Part shown: positions 43,413 to 52,811 of the stretch, one piece after another
Position numbering within the stretch: the first letter of the stretch is position 1
Layout of the letters: the number at the start of each line of letters is the position of its first letter
Assembly (NCBI RefSeq): GCF_040112705.1
Contig: NZ_CP157804.1
Location: 2,102,001 to 2,166,000 of the forward strand
Reading direction: 5' to 3'
Length of the DNA stretch: 64,000 nt
Source: Flagellimonas sp. MMG031
Lineage (GTDB): Bacteria; Bacteroidota; Bacteroidia; Flavobacteriales; Flavobacteriaceae
The notes under the pieces: model-generated
Told to the model about the DNA's origin: nothing
Seen by the model: only the letters and a program-made list of their open reading frames with translations
The model's database searches: none
Program-made: the position numbers and the translations under genes

Positions 43413-46400
43413 TTAAAAAGTTACGTTCAGCCCCATTGAGATGATACGGGCAGGGTTAAAGTCGTTACCTGCACCTGTACCCGCCAAGTTGAACTGTGGG
43501 TTGAGTCCTTTTCGTTCACTCTTGGTGTAAAGGTTTTCACCGGTAAGGGAAATCCTCAATTGGTCAAGGCCAAGTTGGTTGGCGATCTTGCTGTCGAAGG
43601 TATAGCCCAAGTTCACGTTACGCAACGCCCAGAATGAGGCATCTGTCAAGAAACGATCGGACTGTGTTCTTACCAAGTTAGGGTTACCGTTTTCCATTCT
43701 TGGAACATCGGTAATGTCGCCTGGTTGTCTCCATGCCCTCAAAATGTCAGGGTGCAAGGAGCTACCATAGTTTCCACTGTGCATCATAGCGGAGTACGCA
43801 TTGTCCAATACGCTACCGCCGATACCGTAGTTGATCAAGAAATCAAAGGAGAACCCTTTGTAGCTGATGCTGTTGGCAATAGATCCCAATAGATCAGGGA
43901 TGGAGCTTTCACCAGTATAGGCACGCTCGGTTTCCTGCCAATCGTTGGTTGTGGCGATCTCGCCGTTGGCATCCAATACAGGAACACTGTTTCCGTCATC
44001 GTCCAATTCATACTGAAGGAACAACTGGTCTCCAGTTTCCGGGTCTACACCGGCAGTTCTCAAAATAAAGAAATCAAATCTTGAACGTCCAACATCCCAA
44101 CGCTTGGAACCGTTCACAAATGGAGAAGGCAAGCTGGTGATCTCGTTCTTGAAGGTCGAGGCCTGCAAGGTCACGTTCCATCTGAAGTCCGGTCTGCTAA
44201 ATAGGTTGGCGGTCAAAGCCATCTCCCATCCTGAGTTGTACATGTCCCCAACGTTCACAGGAACCTCGTTCAGACCATTACTTGGTGCAATGGGCAGATT
44301 GTACAAAAGGTCAGAGGAATTTCTCTTGTAGTATTCTACGGAACCGTCCAAGAAATTGTTGAACAGGGTGAATTCCAAGGCAACATCAAAGTTTTCGATG
44401 GTCTCCCATTGCAAATCCGAGTTACCTATATCAGTATAAATAATGGCAGGATTGGCTGCATTCGAAGTAATGGAGAATCTTGGCTGTGAAAGGAAGAAAT
44501 CCAATAGGTCATCGTTACCTACCTCACCATAAGAAGCTCTCAATTTTAATTGGTTTACCACTTCAGAACCTTTCAAGAAGTTTTCTTGGTCAATTCTCCA
44601 AGAACCACCCACGGAGTAAAAAGTACCCCATCGGGTATCGGCATCAAATACGGAAGAACCATCACGACGAACGGAACCACTGATATAGTATTTGTTCTTG
44701 TAGTTATAGTTCAGCCTTGAGAAATACCCTTCGATACTTTTTCTTGTCGAAGAACCTCCCAAATCCACAATGTTAGAGAAGTTATCGAACTCAAAAATAC
44801 CGTTGGCCGCTTGAATGGTTTTCAAACCGCTATTTGAGGTGAAAGTTCTATCAAAACTTTCGTGCCCTGCGGTAATGTCGAAGTTGTGATCACCGAAGCT
44901 CTTCCTGTAAGTGATGATCTGGTTAAAGTTCTCCACCTGTCTTCTACTTCTATCTTCGCCATATCTACCGTCAGGCTGTGCATCACCGATTACGGCATTT
45001 TCATACTCTTTATTAAGAAGTTCATTGATGTCCCTACCGTAGTTCAATCGCACGCTAAGACCGTCAACGATCTCTTGCTCTGCAAAGAAACGGAAACCAT
45101 AGGTATTGTTTCTGCTGCGCTCATCGTTCAACAATAGCTCTTGTAGCGCGTGACGCCCTTGACTGATGGGTCTTGACCCAATGTTGAATTCTGGGAAGCC
45201 TTCACCACTATCAAAAACAGGGTTTCCTTGTACATCCCTTACGATATTACCTTGAAGGTCGTTTACATATACAGGATATACAGAACCAATGTTCTTGGCA
45301 AAACCAAATGGGTTCACAATACTTCCAGTACCAGCTGAGCTTGGTGCCACAGCTTCGGTGATGGTAATGTTGGCACTACCACCGATGGTCAATTTATCGT
45401 TAACGTCAAACTCTGCGTTCAAACGAGTAGTCAAACGATCAAAGTTGGATGTTACTACGTAGCTGTCCTCGTCCAAGTAAGAAGCGGAGAAGAATACTTT
45501 GTGATCGTCGCCACCACCGGAAACGTTTACGTTATAGTTCTGGCGCACACCAGTTCTAGCCAAAAGGTCGTACCAGTCAAGACTTTGGTAGATAACGCTT
45601 GCATTGGGGTTCAACTGTCCGTCGGTACCCACGATTTGGTCGTTAGGTACATTGAAAGGGTTGTATCCCAAGTTGTTGTAGATATTCGCAGATGCGAAAG
45701 CAGGATCACCGCCTCCGGCACTTGAATTCTTCAAAGCTTCCCACATGGTCTCGTAATAATCGCCAGGGGAAAGTTCTGGATAAAAAGGAATGGACGTGTC
45801 AACCAATCCGTACTGCATGGAAGCATTTACTTGGATACCGCCTTTTCTACCACTTTTAGTTGTGATGATCACCACACCGTTCGCTGCACGGGAACCGTAC
45901 AGGGAAGTGGAAGCGGCATCTTTAAGGATGGTAAAGGACTCGATATCCTCTTGGTTGATCGTGTTCAGTGCGCCTTCGTACTGTACCCCGTCCACAATGA
46001 ACAACGGATCGGTGTCACCGTTCAACGTACCCACACCGCGGATTACAATACCGGGAGAGGAGCCAGGACCTGTTGCAGAGGTAAACTGTACCCCTGTGGC
46101 ACGACCCTCGATGGCGGCAATAGGTGAGGTTACGTTCCTAATGGAAAGCTCCTCGGCCCCAACGACACTGGCGGAACCCGTAAAGGCTTCCTTGGTACTG
46201 GTACCATAAGCGGTTACGATAACCTCTTCAAGCGCCTGGGCGTCTTCTTCGAGGGTAACGTTGATCACGGATTGTGACCCTACCGCTACTTCTTTGGTTT
46301 TAAGCCCCAGATATGAAAAAACCAAGGTTTGTCCATTACTGGCTGAGATGGTGTAATTACCATCGAAATCTGTCTGCACACCATTTGAAGTGCCCTTCAC

Positions 46401-46538
46401 AATAACATTTGCACCGGGTAGTGGCAGACCATCGGAGGCGGAGGTAACCGTCCCCGAGATTGTCCTACTTTGTGCAAACGTAGCCTGCACAAACAACATA
46501 AAAAGCAGTAGCAAAACTGCATTTGTTTTTGTCTTCAT
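43413..46538 (-). CDS. susC: SusC/RagA-family TonB-linked outer-membrane transporter
   Basis: 1041 residues. Signal peptide (cleavage near ATFAQ), a carboxypeptidase D-like regulatory domain (ISGTVTSASDGLPLPGANVIVKG, about 25-100), the TonB box region with EEVIVTAYGT (about 104-113), a plug domain with IRGVGTLNGDTDPLFIVDGV and LKDAASTSLYGSRAANGVVIITTKSG, and a 22-strand barrel ending in a Phe-terminated strand (MGLNVTF). This is the importer partner of SusD. The 461-nt gap upstream to mnmE holds its promoter and an AT-rich dyad. Confidence 0.97.
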   Translation of the reverse strand: MKTKTNAVLLLLFMLFVQATFAQSRTISGTVTSASDGLPLPGANVIVKGTSNGVQTDFDGNYTISASNGQTLVFSYLGLKTKEVAVGSQSVINVTLEEDAQALEEVIVTAYGTSTKEAFTGSASVVGAEELSIRNVTSPIAAIEGRATGVQFTSATGPGSSPGIVIRGVGTLNGDTDPLFIVDGVQYEGALNTINQEDIESFTILKDAASTSLYGSRAANGVVIITTKSGRKGGIQVNASMQYGLVDTSIPFYPELSPGDYYETMWEALKNSSAGGGDPAFASANIYNNLGYNPFNVPNDQIVGTDGQLNPNASVIYQSLDWYDLLARTGVRQNYNVNVSGGGDDHKVFFSASYLDEDSYVVTSNFDRLTTRLNAEFDVNDKLTIGGSANITITEAVAPSSAGTGSIVNPFGFAKNIGSVYPVYVNDLQGNIVRDVQGNPVFDSGEGFPEFNIGSRPISQGRHALQELLLNDERSRNNTYGFRFFAEQEIVDGLSVRLNYGRDINELLNKEYENAVIGDAQPDGRYGEDRSRRQVENFNQIITYRKSFGDHNFDITAGHESFDRTFTSNSGLKTIQAANGIFEFDNFSNIVDLGGSSTRKSIEGYFSRLNYNYKNKYYISGSVRRDGSSVFDADTRWGTFYSVGGSWRIDQENFLKGSEVVNQLKLRASYGEVGNDDLLDFFLSQPRFSITSNAANPAIIYTDIGNSDLQWETIENFDVALEFTLFNNFLDGSVEYYKRNSSDLLYNLPIAPSNGLNEVPVNVGDMYNSGWEMALTANLFSRPDFRWNVTLQASTFKNEITSLPSPFVNGSKRWDVGRSRFDFFILRTAGVDPETGDQLFLQYELDDDGNSVPVLDANGEIATTNDWQETERAYTGESSIPDLLGSIANSISYKGFSFDFLINYGIGGSVLDNAYSAMMHSGNYGSSLHPDILRAWRQPGDITDVPRMENGNPNLVRTQSDRFLTDASFWALRNVNLGYTFDSKIANQLGLDQLRISLTGENLYTKSERKGLNPQFNLAGTGAGNDFNPARIISMGLNVTF

Positions 46539-46999
46539 TAGAATGATTTTTGAATTAGTCAGCCACGAAAATGACCCTTTTTAAAAACAATTCCAATGAA
46601 ACGGTCTTAAAAAACGACGATGATTTAATAAAAGAAATGCAAAAAAAGTGTTTATGATTTAAGAATAATATATCAAATTAAGAATATTTAATACATATAA
46701 TGCAAAATATTAAATTTGATTTAGCGATATGACACAAGGATAGTGTTAATATGGTGCATAATCCGCACAATACTAATTTTTTGTTAAACATCACAATTTG
46801 GTGTGTATTGTTGAATGCATTACTACCGTTTTAAGGGTTTAAACGAAGCCCAGAAAACTCAAATTTTCACTCCCTTTTCTGGAAAAAATAGTAGACTTTT
46901 AGTTGGCTATTTTACCTAATGCTTACCAGGGTATAAGTTGAGCTTTCGTGTTGTTGTTACCCGTTGTAGCTTTACTTTCCATGAAATTGATGAAGGGAG
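46539..46999 (-). promoter_or_regulatory. Upstream region of susCD with a long AT-rich dyad
   Basis: 461 nt without a gene. ATCAAATT and AATATT (46672-46688) are mirrored by AATATT and AATTTGAT (46706-46720), an imperfect dyad with an 17-nt centre, about 130-180 nt before the susC ATG. A separate 8-bp inverted repeat, CCAGAAAA (46850-46857) and TTTTCTGG (46875-46882), lies nearer mnmE and has no T tract in the mnmE direction. No full TAnnTTTG box was found on the minus strand. Confidence 0.4.
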
Positions 47000-48370
47000 T
47001 TATTTCCCGATGCAAAAGTTGGAAAAAATATTGCCCAAAAGGTCGTCCGTGGTCACGTTTCCCGTTATCTCTCCCAAATGATACAAGGCCTGTCGGATAT
47101 CGATGGCCATCAAATCGCTGGAAAGTTCCATGTCCAACCCTTCCTTTACCTTTTGGATTTCTTCCAACGCCTTGAGCAGCGCATCATAATGTCTACTATT
47201 GGTAATAATGGTCGTATCGCCGCTTAAAGCACCAGAATCGACTAATGATAGGAGTTTTTGTTCCAGTTCGGGGATTCCGGTTTTGAGCTTTGCCGAAAGG
47301 AAAAGTACACCAGGAATTTCCGAGGTAATTTTTTCAATTTGTTCAGGGTTCAGCAAATCGGTTTTATTACAAATGGGCAACAATCGTTTATTGGGATATT
47401 TTTCTTGAATTTGTTGCAGTTCCTTTTTATCAAACGCCATACCATCAAATAGATAAATGATGAGACGGGCTTTTTCAATTTTGTCGAAGGTTCGCTCAAT
47501 CCCTATTTTTTCGACGACATCTACCGTTTCGCGTATTCCAGCCGTATCTATAAATCTGAAATTGATGCCTTTAATGCTAATATGATCTTCCACCGTATCC
47601 CGTGTCGTTCCGGCTATCTCACTTACAATGGCCCGCTCTTCATTCAACAGTACATTCAATAAAGTTGACTTTCCAACGTTGGGCTGACCCACAATCGCTA
47701 CTGGGATACCATTTTTGATTACATTTCCCAAAGCAAAGGAATCTATCAGTTTTTTGAGAACTTCGCTAATCCGATTGAGTAATTCGTTGAATTGGGTGCG
47801 GTCGGCAAATTCCACATCTTCTTGGGAAAAATCCAACTCCAGCTCTATCAAGGAGGCAAAATTCAATAATTCTTGTCGCAGTTCCTGGATTTCGTTGCTG
47901 AAACCTCCCCGCATCTGCTGCATGGCGATGTCGTGAGCAGCTTCGCTATCACTGGCTATCAAATCGGCTACGGCTTCAGCCTGACTCAAATCCATTTTAC
48001 CGTTCAAAAAGGCTCTCAACGTAAATTCACCGGCCGATGCGGAACGGCATCCATTCCTCAATATCAATTGAATGATCTGTTGTTGGATATAGGGTGACCC
48101 ATGGCAAGAAATCTCGACCACGTTTTCGCCCGTGTAGGAATGTGGCCCCTTAAATAGGGAAACAAGCACCTCGTCTAACACTTTGCCATCATCCACAATA
48201 TGACCTAAATGAATGGTATGGCTTTTTTGGTTGGCCAATTTTTTCCCCTTAATGGATTTGAAAAAAGGGTCCATAAGGGTTATGGCATCCGGTCCGGAAA
48301 CCCGAATCACTGCAATGGCCCCTGTTCCAGAGGGGGTCGCCAAGGCTACGATGTTATCTGTATACGACAT
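47000..48370 (-). CDS. mnmE: tRNA modification GTPase MnmE (TrmE)
   Basis: With MnmG it installs the 5-carboxymethylaminomethyl group on U34 of tRNAs. 456 residues from the ATG at 48370 (DTIVALATPSGTGAIAVIRVSG-like start; a GTG two codons upstream is possible). Domains: N-terminal formyl-THF-binding fold, central helical domain, G domain with GQPNVGKSTLL (G1), AGTTRDT (G2), DTAGI (G3), NKTD (G4), and the C-terminal FCIGK with the conserved Cys. Length is normal. It is transcribed as a single gene away from the DUF4870 gene. Confidence 0.97.
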   Translation of the reverse strand: MSYTDNIVALATPSGTGAIAVIRVSGPDAITLMDPFFKSIKGKKLANQKSHTIHLGHIVDDGKVLDEVLVSLFKGPHSYTGENVVEISCHGSPYIQQQIIQLILRNGCRSASAGEFTLRAFLNGKMDLSQAEAVADLIASDSEAAHDIAMQQMRGGFSNEIQELRQELLNFASLIELELDFSQEDVEFADRTQFNELLNRISEVLKKLIDSFALGNVIKNGIPVAIVGQPNVGKSTLLNVLLNEERAIVSEIAGTTRDTVEDHISIKGINFRFIDTAGIRETVDVVEKIGIERTFDKIEKARLIIYLFDGMAFDKKELQQIQEKYPNKRLLPICNKTDLLNPEQIEKITSEIPGVLFLSAKLKTGIPELEQKLLSLVDSGALSGDTTIITNSRHYDALLKALEEIQKVKEGLDMELSSDLMAIDIRQALYHLGEITGNVTTDDLLGNIFSNFCIGK

Positions 48371-48375
48371 GGGCA

Positions 48376-48383
48376 CAAAAGTA
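48376..48383 (-). promoter_or_regulatory. Candidate -7 box immediately before mnmE
   Basis: On the minus strand this reads TACTTTTG, a full TAnnTTTG match, only 5 nt before the ATG chosen for mnmE. If used, the transcript would have little or no leader. No clear -33 element. Confidence 0.3.
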
Positions 48384-48455
48384 CAAATTCGTTGTTGTTT
48401 GTAACATTTTTAGTGATTTGTACACTAATAAGTTGAACCCTTTAAATCAATCAGA

Positions 48456-48818
48456 ATGGAAGTCATCAATCAAAAAGCAGTTAGAACGGACAATACGTTG
48501 TTGGCCGTAACACATTTGACCCAATTATTGGGCTATGCCATAGGATTTGGTAGCCTAATCGTTCCTTTGATCATTTGGTTATCCTCCAAGGATAGGGTAG
48601 AAGGGATGAACGAACATGGAAAGGCCATTATCAACTTTCAGATCAGCCTTATCCTATATATTATTATCAGTATTCCGGCCATCCTACTTTTGGGCTTAGG
48701 TATATTGGGTTTGATAGGTGCTGCCCTCCTAGGATTTATTTTACCTATTGTAAACGCAGTGAAGGCTGCAAATGGGGAATCCCCTTCACAATTTATGACG
48801 ATCAGATTTATATCATAA
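48456..48818 (+). CDS. DUF4870-family small membrane protein
   Basis: 120 residues with about three hydrophobic helices (FGSLIVPLIIW, ISLILYIIISIPAILLLGLGILGLIGAALLG read in pieces, FILPIVNAV). The segments LLAVTHLTQLLGYAIGFGSLIVPLI and VEGMNEHGKAIINFQISLILY are the family signature. Function is unknown; members are small inner-membrane proteins. It is divergent from mnmE with a 79-nt shared promoter gap and ends at a bidirectional terminator shared with dnaN. Confidence 0.85.
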   Translation: MEVINQKAVRTDNTLLAVTHLTQLLGYAIGFGSLIVPLIIWLSSKDRVEGMNEHGKAIINFQISLILYIIISIPAILLLGLGILGLIGAALLGFILPIVNAVKAANGESPSQFMTIRFIS

Positions 48819-48822
48819 AAAC

Positions 48823-48857
48823 AAAAAAGCTGGAACTTTTTGCTCCAGCTTTTTTTT
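48823..48857. terminator. Bidirectional terminator between DUF4870 gene and dnaN
   Basis: AAAAAAGCTGGA (48823-48834) and TCCAGCTTTTTT (48844-48855) form a perfect 12-bp stem with a 9-nt loop. The A/T flanks provide a T tract on both strands. Confidence 0.93.
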
Positions 48858-48874
48858 ATTGAGTAGTAGTGAGT

Positions 48875-49993
48875 TTAATTGTTCAGCATCACGGGCATTA
48901 CTAACATGGTCACATGCTCGCCTTCGTCCAATCCATCGATTGGGGTAAGGATACCTGCCCTGTTCGGTAAGCTCATCTCCAGAGAAACTTCATCGGAAGA
49001 AAGATTGTTCAACATCTCCAATAGGAATCTGGAGTTAAAACCAATCTGCATATCATCGCCCTGATAGGAACAAGAGAGTCTTTCTTCGGCCTTATTGCTG
49101 TAATCCACATCTTCGGCAGAAATATTGAGTTCGGCACCTGCAATCTTCAAACGGATTTGGTGCGTGGTCTTGTTGGAGAAAATGGAAACCCTTCGGACTG
49201 AGCTTAAGAATTGATTTCTGGCAATGGTCAACTTGTTGGGGTTTTCTTTAGGAATCACCGCTTCGTAGTTGGGGTACTTCCCATCGATCAATCGACAAAC
49301 CAATTCGGTGTTATCAAAATAAAATTTGGCATTGCTATCGTTGTATTCGATGGTCACTTCGGATTCGGAACCTGCCAAAATCCCTTTTAAAAGGTTCAAT
49401 GGTTTTTTTGGCATGATGAATTCCGCCACTTCGGAAGCACTTACGTCCTGACGTTGATATTTTACCAATTTGTGTGCATCCGTAGCCACAAAGGTTAAAT
49501 TTTCAGGGGAAAACTGGAAAAACACACCGCTCATCACAGGGCGGAGGTCGTCGTTTCCAGCAGCAAAAATAGTCTTGTTAATGGCGGTTGCCAAAATATC
49601 ACCCAATAATGTAGTGGAACTTGGATTGGAAACCTCCACAGCTTTGGGAAATTCGGCACCATCTGCATAGGCCAAGGCATATTTACCGTGGTTGGAGCTG
49701 ATTTCCACCGTGTTGTTGTCCTCTACCACAAAGGTCAAGGGTTGTTCTGGAAATGTTTTTAGGGTATCCAAAAGCAAACGGGCCGGAACGGCAATGGTTC
49801 CTTCGGAATCGGAATCCACTTCCAAGACGGAACTCATGGTGGTCTCCAAATCGGAAGCCGAAACAGTAAGCTTACTTTCTTTTAAATCGAACAGGAAATT
49901 GTCGAGGATGGGCAAGGTGTTGCTGTTGTTGATAACTCCTCCCAAAACCTGCAATTGTTTCAATAAATATGTACTGGATACAATAAACTTCAT
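48875..49993 (-). CDS. dnaN: DNA polymerase III sliding clamp (beta subunit)
   Basis: 372 residues. Three repeated clamp domains: KFIVSSTYLLKQLQVLGGVI start, NTLPILDNFLF, a middle with RPVMSGVFFQFSPENLTFVATDAHKL and a C-terminal RLIDGKYPNYEAVIP, FNSRFLLEMLNNL and a last strand VTMLVMPVML. It encircles DNA and tethers polymerase. I use the ATG at 49993; the TTG one codon upstream is not needed. dnaA is not adjacent. A TATATTTG box at 50067-50074 (minus) is a good promoter candidate. Confidence 0.97.
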   Translation of the reverse strand: MKFIVSSTYLLKQLQVLGGVINNSNTLPILDNFLFDLKESKLTVSASDLETTMSSVLEVDSDSEGTIAVPARLLLDTLKTFPEQPLTFVVEDNNTVEISSNHGKYALAYADGAEFPKAVEVSNPSSTTLLGDILATAINKTIFAAGNDDLRPVMSGVFFQFSPENLTFVATDAHKLVKYQRQDVSASEVAEFIMPKKPLNLLKGILAGSESEVTIEYNDSNAKFYFDNTELVCRLIDGKYPNYEAVIPKENPNKLTIARNQFLSSVRRVSIFSNKTTHQIRLKIAGAELNISAEDVDYSNKAEERLSCSYQGDDMQIGFNSRFLLEMLNNLSSDEVSLEMSLPNRAGILTPIDGLDEGEHVTMLVMPVMLNN

Positions 49994-50066
49994 CAAAGAA
50001 ATACTTTAGTATAGTTGCTTTTTTAGCAATTTGACCCTTCCAAAGGGCCTATAAAATCAATAAAAA

Positions 50067-50074
50067 CAAATATA
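50067..50074 (-). promoter_or_regulatory. Candidate -7 box for dnaN
   Basis: Minus-strand TATATTTG matches the TAnnTTTG consensus and lies about 74 nt upstream of the dnaN ATG, in the gap after gldG. A TTG occurs 24 nt upstream of the box, slightly beyond the usual spacing. Confidence 0.4.
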
Positions 50075-50113
50075 TCCCAAATGGATTTAGCAGAGAAACA
50101 ATTTTATTAACAC

Positions 50114-51778
50114 CTAAGAGGTGAATTTACGTTTACGGTAGTACCCAAAAAAGACACCGAACAACAAGGTCAAAACCACTGGTAATCCTATGTTTATAAG
50201 CTGCCATTTGGTTTTTTGTGTTGCAATTTTCTTAACGTCCAATAAGGGGATGGCCACTTTTTTGTTTCGAATGTTAATAAGCCCTGTGTTGTCCAACAAG
50301 TAATTTGTACTGTTCACCAAGAACTCCTTATTGCCGTAGAAGCTACTGGTCCACTTATCGTAACCTAATTCCAGCGGTCTACCGTTGCGCAATTGGTTTT
50401 TGATGACGTCCCCATCGGAAATCACGATCATTTTATTTTCTGGACCCTCTTCCAAGGTGTTCTGCAGCTTGATTGGCTTGACCCGGTTCTTGTACATGGA
50501 AGTGAAACTTCCTTCGATCAAAACCGCTAGTGGCAAATTGCCATTGGTGTAGGTTTCCCGATCGGGCTGTTGGTTGATCATATCCAAACTGACCACTCTG
50601 GGGATCCCATCTGTTTTTGACAGGGGTGAACTCTGCAATAAAATGGTTTTTTGGTAATCGTTTTCCAACACGTCCATGGGACTGGTAAACTGAAAGCGTA
50701 CCGCTTCAATATTGGTGTTGATGGGATGATTGTTCTGTGAGAACACCATAGGGTAATACAACCAAGGCAGCGGATTGTATTGTGAATCGTTTCCTTCGCC
50801 CGTAGCCAAAACAATTTGGGTGAAATAGAGGTCGTTTACCAACACTGGGTTGATGCGCACTCCATATTTAAAGAACAGATCTTTCAAATTAAGGTCTCTG
50901 GGAATGGCTATGGCCTCTCCGCCACCGGCATAGATGCTGTCCATTTCCATGGCTACCTGATCTATCAACCAAATGGATTTGCCACCTTGAACCATGTATT
51001 GGTCCAGTACATACTTCTCTTGATTGCTAAATGCTTCCGTTGGTTTGGCAATCAGGGCAAGGTCGAATTCTTTCAGTTTGTCCAAAACATTTTGCGGATT
51101 GGTAGCCACCGAGTCTAGGGTAATGGCCCCAATGTTGTAATAATCCCGAATGGTAGTAAGATAATCGGCAATGTAAATATCGTCCAGTTCGCCATTTCCC
51201 TTGATGACGGCAATGCTCTTTTTTTCTTCAATGCTCAACTTGGTAAAGGCATCGGCAAACGCATATTCCAGTTGCTGTACCGAATTGTTGATGCGCTCTT
51301 CTGCCGTGGAACCCAATTTGTTCTTGAGCAAGGGCACTCTCACCGTTTGATCGTTAAAATTGACCATGGCCCAAGGAAATACCAGTTCATTGGAGACCTT
51401 TCCATTTTCCTCAACGGTTACATTTGCTGGCTGAAGACCCAAACTTTGCAACTGCGCAACGGTTTCCTGTGGATTTTCGCTATCCTCCATGGGGTCTACC
51501 AAATTAAATTTGATATTGCGGTTTTTGGATGCGAAGGATTCCAACAATTGGATGGTCTCGGCCTTCAGTTTGGCGAACTCTGCAGGAATATTTCCATCCA
51601 ACAATACATCCACGATAACCGGTGTCTCAAACTTTTGTGCTACTTCAACGGCAGGCTCGGACAGGGTATACCTTTTGTCTTCCGTAAGGTCGAACCGCGT
51701 GTAGACAAAACTGGCCAACAAATTGACGGCCACAAGGGCCATTATTACTTTTAAAAGGGTTACGGCAAACTTTCCCAT
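50114..51778 (-). CDS. gldG: Gliding-motility ABC transporter component GldG
   Basis: 554 residues. One N-terminal helix (about 8-26, VIMALVAVNLLASFVY) and one C-terminal helix (LINIGLPVVLTLLFGVFFGYY) followed by a basic tail, with a large extracytoplasmic region between. The segments RFDLTEDKRYTLSEPAVEVA, IVDVLLDGNIPAEFAKL and WLIDQVAMEMDS are typical of the GldG/ABC-2 substrate-binding type. Together with GldF and the ATPase GldA (not in this window) it supports gliding in Flavobacteria. Its ATG shares one base with the gldF stop (TAATG), so the two are translationally coupled. Confidence 0.93.
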   Translation of the reverse strand: MGKFAVTLLKVIMALVAVNLLASFVYTRFDLTEDKRYTLSEPAVEVAQKFETPVIVDVLLDGNIPAEFAKLKAETIQLLESFASKNRNIKFNLVDPMEDSENPQETVAQLQSLGLQPANVTVEENGKVSNELVFPWAMVNFNDQTVRVPLLKNKLGSTAEERINNSVQQLEYAFADAFTKLSIEEKKSIAVIKGNGELDDIYIADYLTTIRDYYNIGAITLDSVATNPQNVLDKLKEFDLALIAKPTEAFSNQEKYVLDQYMVQGGKSIWLIDQVAMEMDSIYAGGGEAIAIPRDLNLKDLFFKYGVRINPVLVNDLYFTQIVLATGEGNDSQYNPLPWLYYPMVFSQNNHPINTNIEAVRFQFTSPMDVLENDYQKTILLQSSPLSKTDGIPRVVSLDMINQQPDRETYTNGNLPLAVLIEGSFTSMYKNRVKPIKLQNTLEEGPENKMIVISDGDVIKNQLRNGRPLELGYDKWTSSFYGNKEFLVNSTNYLLDNTGLINIRNKKVAIPLLDVKKIATQKTKWQLINIGLPVVLTLLFGVFFGYYRKRKFTS

Positions 51779-52509
51779 TACCTTGGCAATTGTTTTAAAC
51801 GTTGAAAAGTAAGGTACAGAAACACTAAGGTCAGCGAAATAAAGTACACTAGGTCGCGGGTGTCTATCACGCCTCTTGCAATGCTATCAAAATGTGCTTT
51901 TGCCCCGAGCGATTGAACGGTTTGTTGGGTTTCCCCATCGGAAAACAAGGTGGCTATGGCATCAAACCCGTTAAAAATCAGAAAGCAGACCAAAATTCCC
52001 ACCAAAAAGGCGATGATCTGATTATCGGATAGGGTGGAGGCGAATATTCCGATGGACGTGTAGCAGGCCATCAAAAATAGTAATCCAAAGTAAGATCCCA
52101 GCACTACGCCAAGATCATAGTTGCCTTCTACCATCCCCAATTTGGATATGGCAAATACATATACCAAGGTTGGAACAACGGCAATGATGCACAGCAGAAG
52201 GGCTCCCCAAAATTTTCCAAGGACGAGTTTCCAAATGGAGATAGGTTTGATGAGCAACAATTCGAGGGTTCCCATTTTGCGTTCCTCTGAAAAGCTTTTC
52301 ATGGTGATGGCCGGCACCAAAAAGACAAAGATCCAAGGGGCAAGCAAAAAGAAGTTGCCCAAATCGGCAAAGCCGTAATCAAAAATGTTGTACTCGTTTT
52401 TAAACACCCAAAGAAAAAGACCGTTGAGCAATAAAAAGGAACCCACGATCAAATAACCGATGGGCGATGTAAAAAAGGACCGTACCTCTCTCTTAAAAAT
52501 TGCGAACAT
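51778..52509 (-). CDS. gldF: Gliding-motility ABC transporter permease GldF
   Basis: 243 residues with six hydrophobic segments. FAIFKREVRSFFTSPIGYLIVG start, then PWIFVFLVPAITMKSFSEERKMGTLELLLIKPIS, the conserved ABC-2 permease loop. It forms the membrane channel of the Gld ABC transporter with GldG and GldA. It overlaps gldG and the upstream monooxygenase-fold gene by 1 nt each, so these four minus-strand genes probably form one operon. Confidence 0.94.
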   Translation of the reverse strand: MFAIFKREVRSFFTSPIGYLIVGSFLLLNGLFLWVFKNEYNIFDYGFADLGNFFLLAPWIFVFLVPAITMKSFSEERKMGTLELLLIKPISIWKLVLGKFWGALLLCIIAVVPTLVYVFAISKLGMVEGNYDLGVVLGSYFGLLFLMACYTSIGIFASTLSDNQIIAFLVGILVCFLIFNGFDAIATLFSDGETQQTVQSLGAKAHFDSIARGVIDTRDLVYFISLTLVFLYLTFQRLKQLPR

Positions 52510-52811
52510 TAAGATGGGTTTGTTGATTGAATTTTAGTTACGCTCCAAGCTTCGGGCTTATCGGCAAACAGTTTTTTGGTATTGCCCCAAACCTCTTGGA
52601 AGAAATCGGAATTTCTATAGTTGTTCAGGTGCGATTCCGTATCCCAAAAACTATAGGTGAAAAATATATTGGAATTTTTGATGTCCTGATACAATTCTAC
52701 CATATTACAGCCTTCAAAAGCTAAAATACCACTTTTTGATGCTTCAAAGATTTGCTCAAAACTAGCAATATTTTCGGGTTTAAAAGTCAGTTTTACGATG
52801 CGTATCAACAT
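52509..52811 (-). CDS. Antibiotic-biosynthesis-monooxygenase fold protein
   Basis: 100 residues. IRIVKLTFKPENIASFEQIFEASKSGILAFEGC followed by FFTYSFWDTESHLNNYRNSDFFQEVW fits the dimeric alpha/beta-barrel ABM family; pieces given separately. Members act as small monooxygenases or have unknown roles; no catalytic assignment is possible. The gene is packed between the SAM hydrolase (0 nt) and gldF (1-nt overlap), an arrangement that suggests co-transcription and not functional connection. Confidence 0.8.
   Translation of the reverse strand: MLIRIVKLTFKPENIASFEQIFEASKSGILAFEGCNMVELYQDIKNSNIFFTYSFWDTESHLNNYRNSDFFQEVWGNTKKLFADKPEAWSVTKIQSTNPS

Noticed and set aside
45790-46209. 139-residue plus-strand frame opposite susC
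   Set aside because: Mirrors the plug domain coding sequence of susC; Ser/Pro/Thr-rich shadow.
46850-46882. 8-bp inverted repeat considered as mnmE terminator
   Set aside because: No T tract on the mnmE strand after the stem and it lies over 110 nt beyond the stop.
48875-49993. Replication origin near dnaN
   Set aside because: No dnaA gene and no cluster of DnaA-box-like sequences recognised nearby.
51272-51754. 160-residue plus-strand open frame opposite gldG
   Set aside because: Antisense to a conserved coding region, Cys/His/Phe-rich without family features; shadow.
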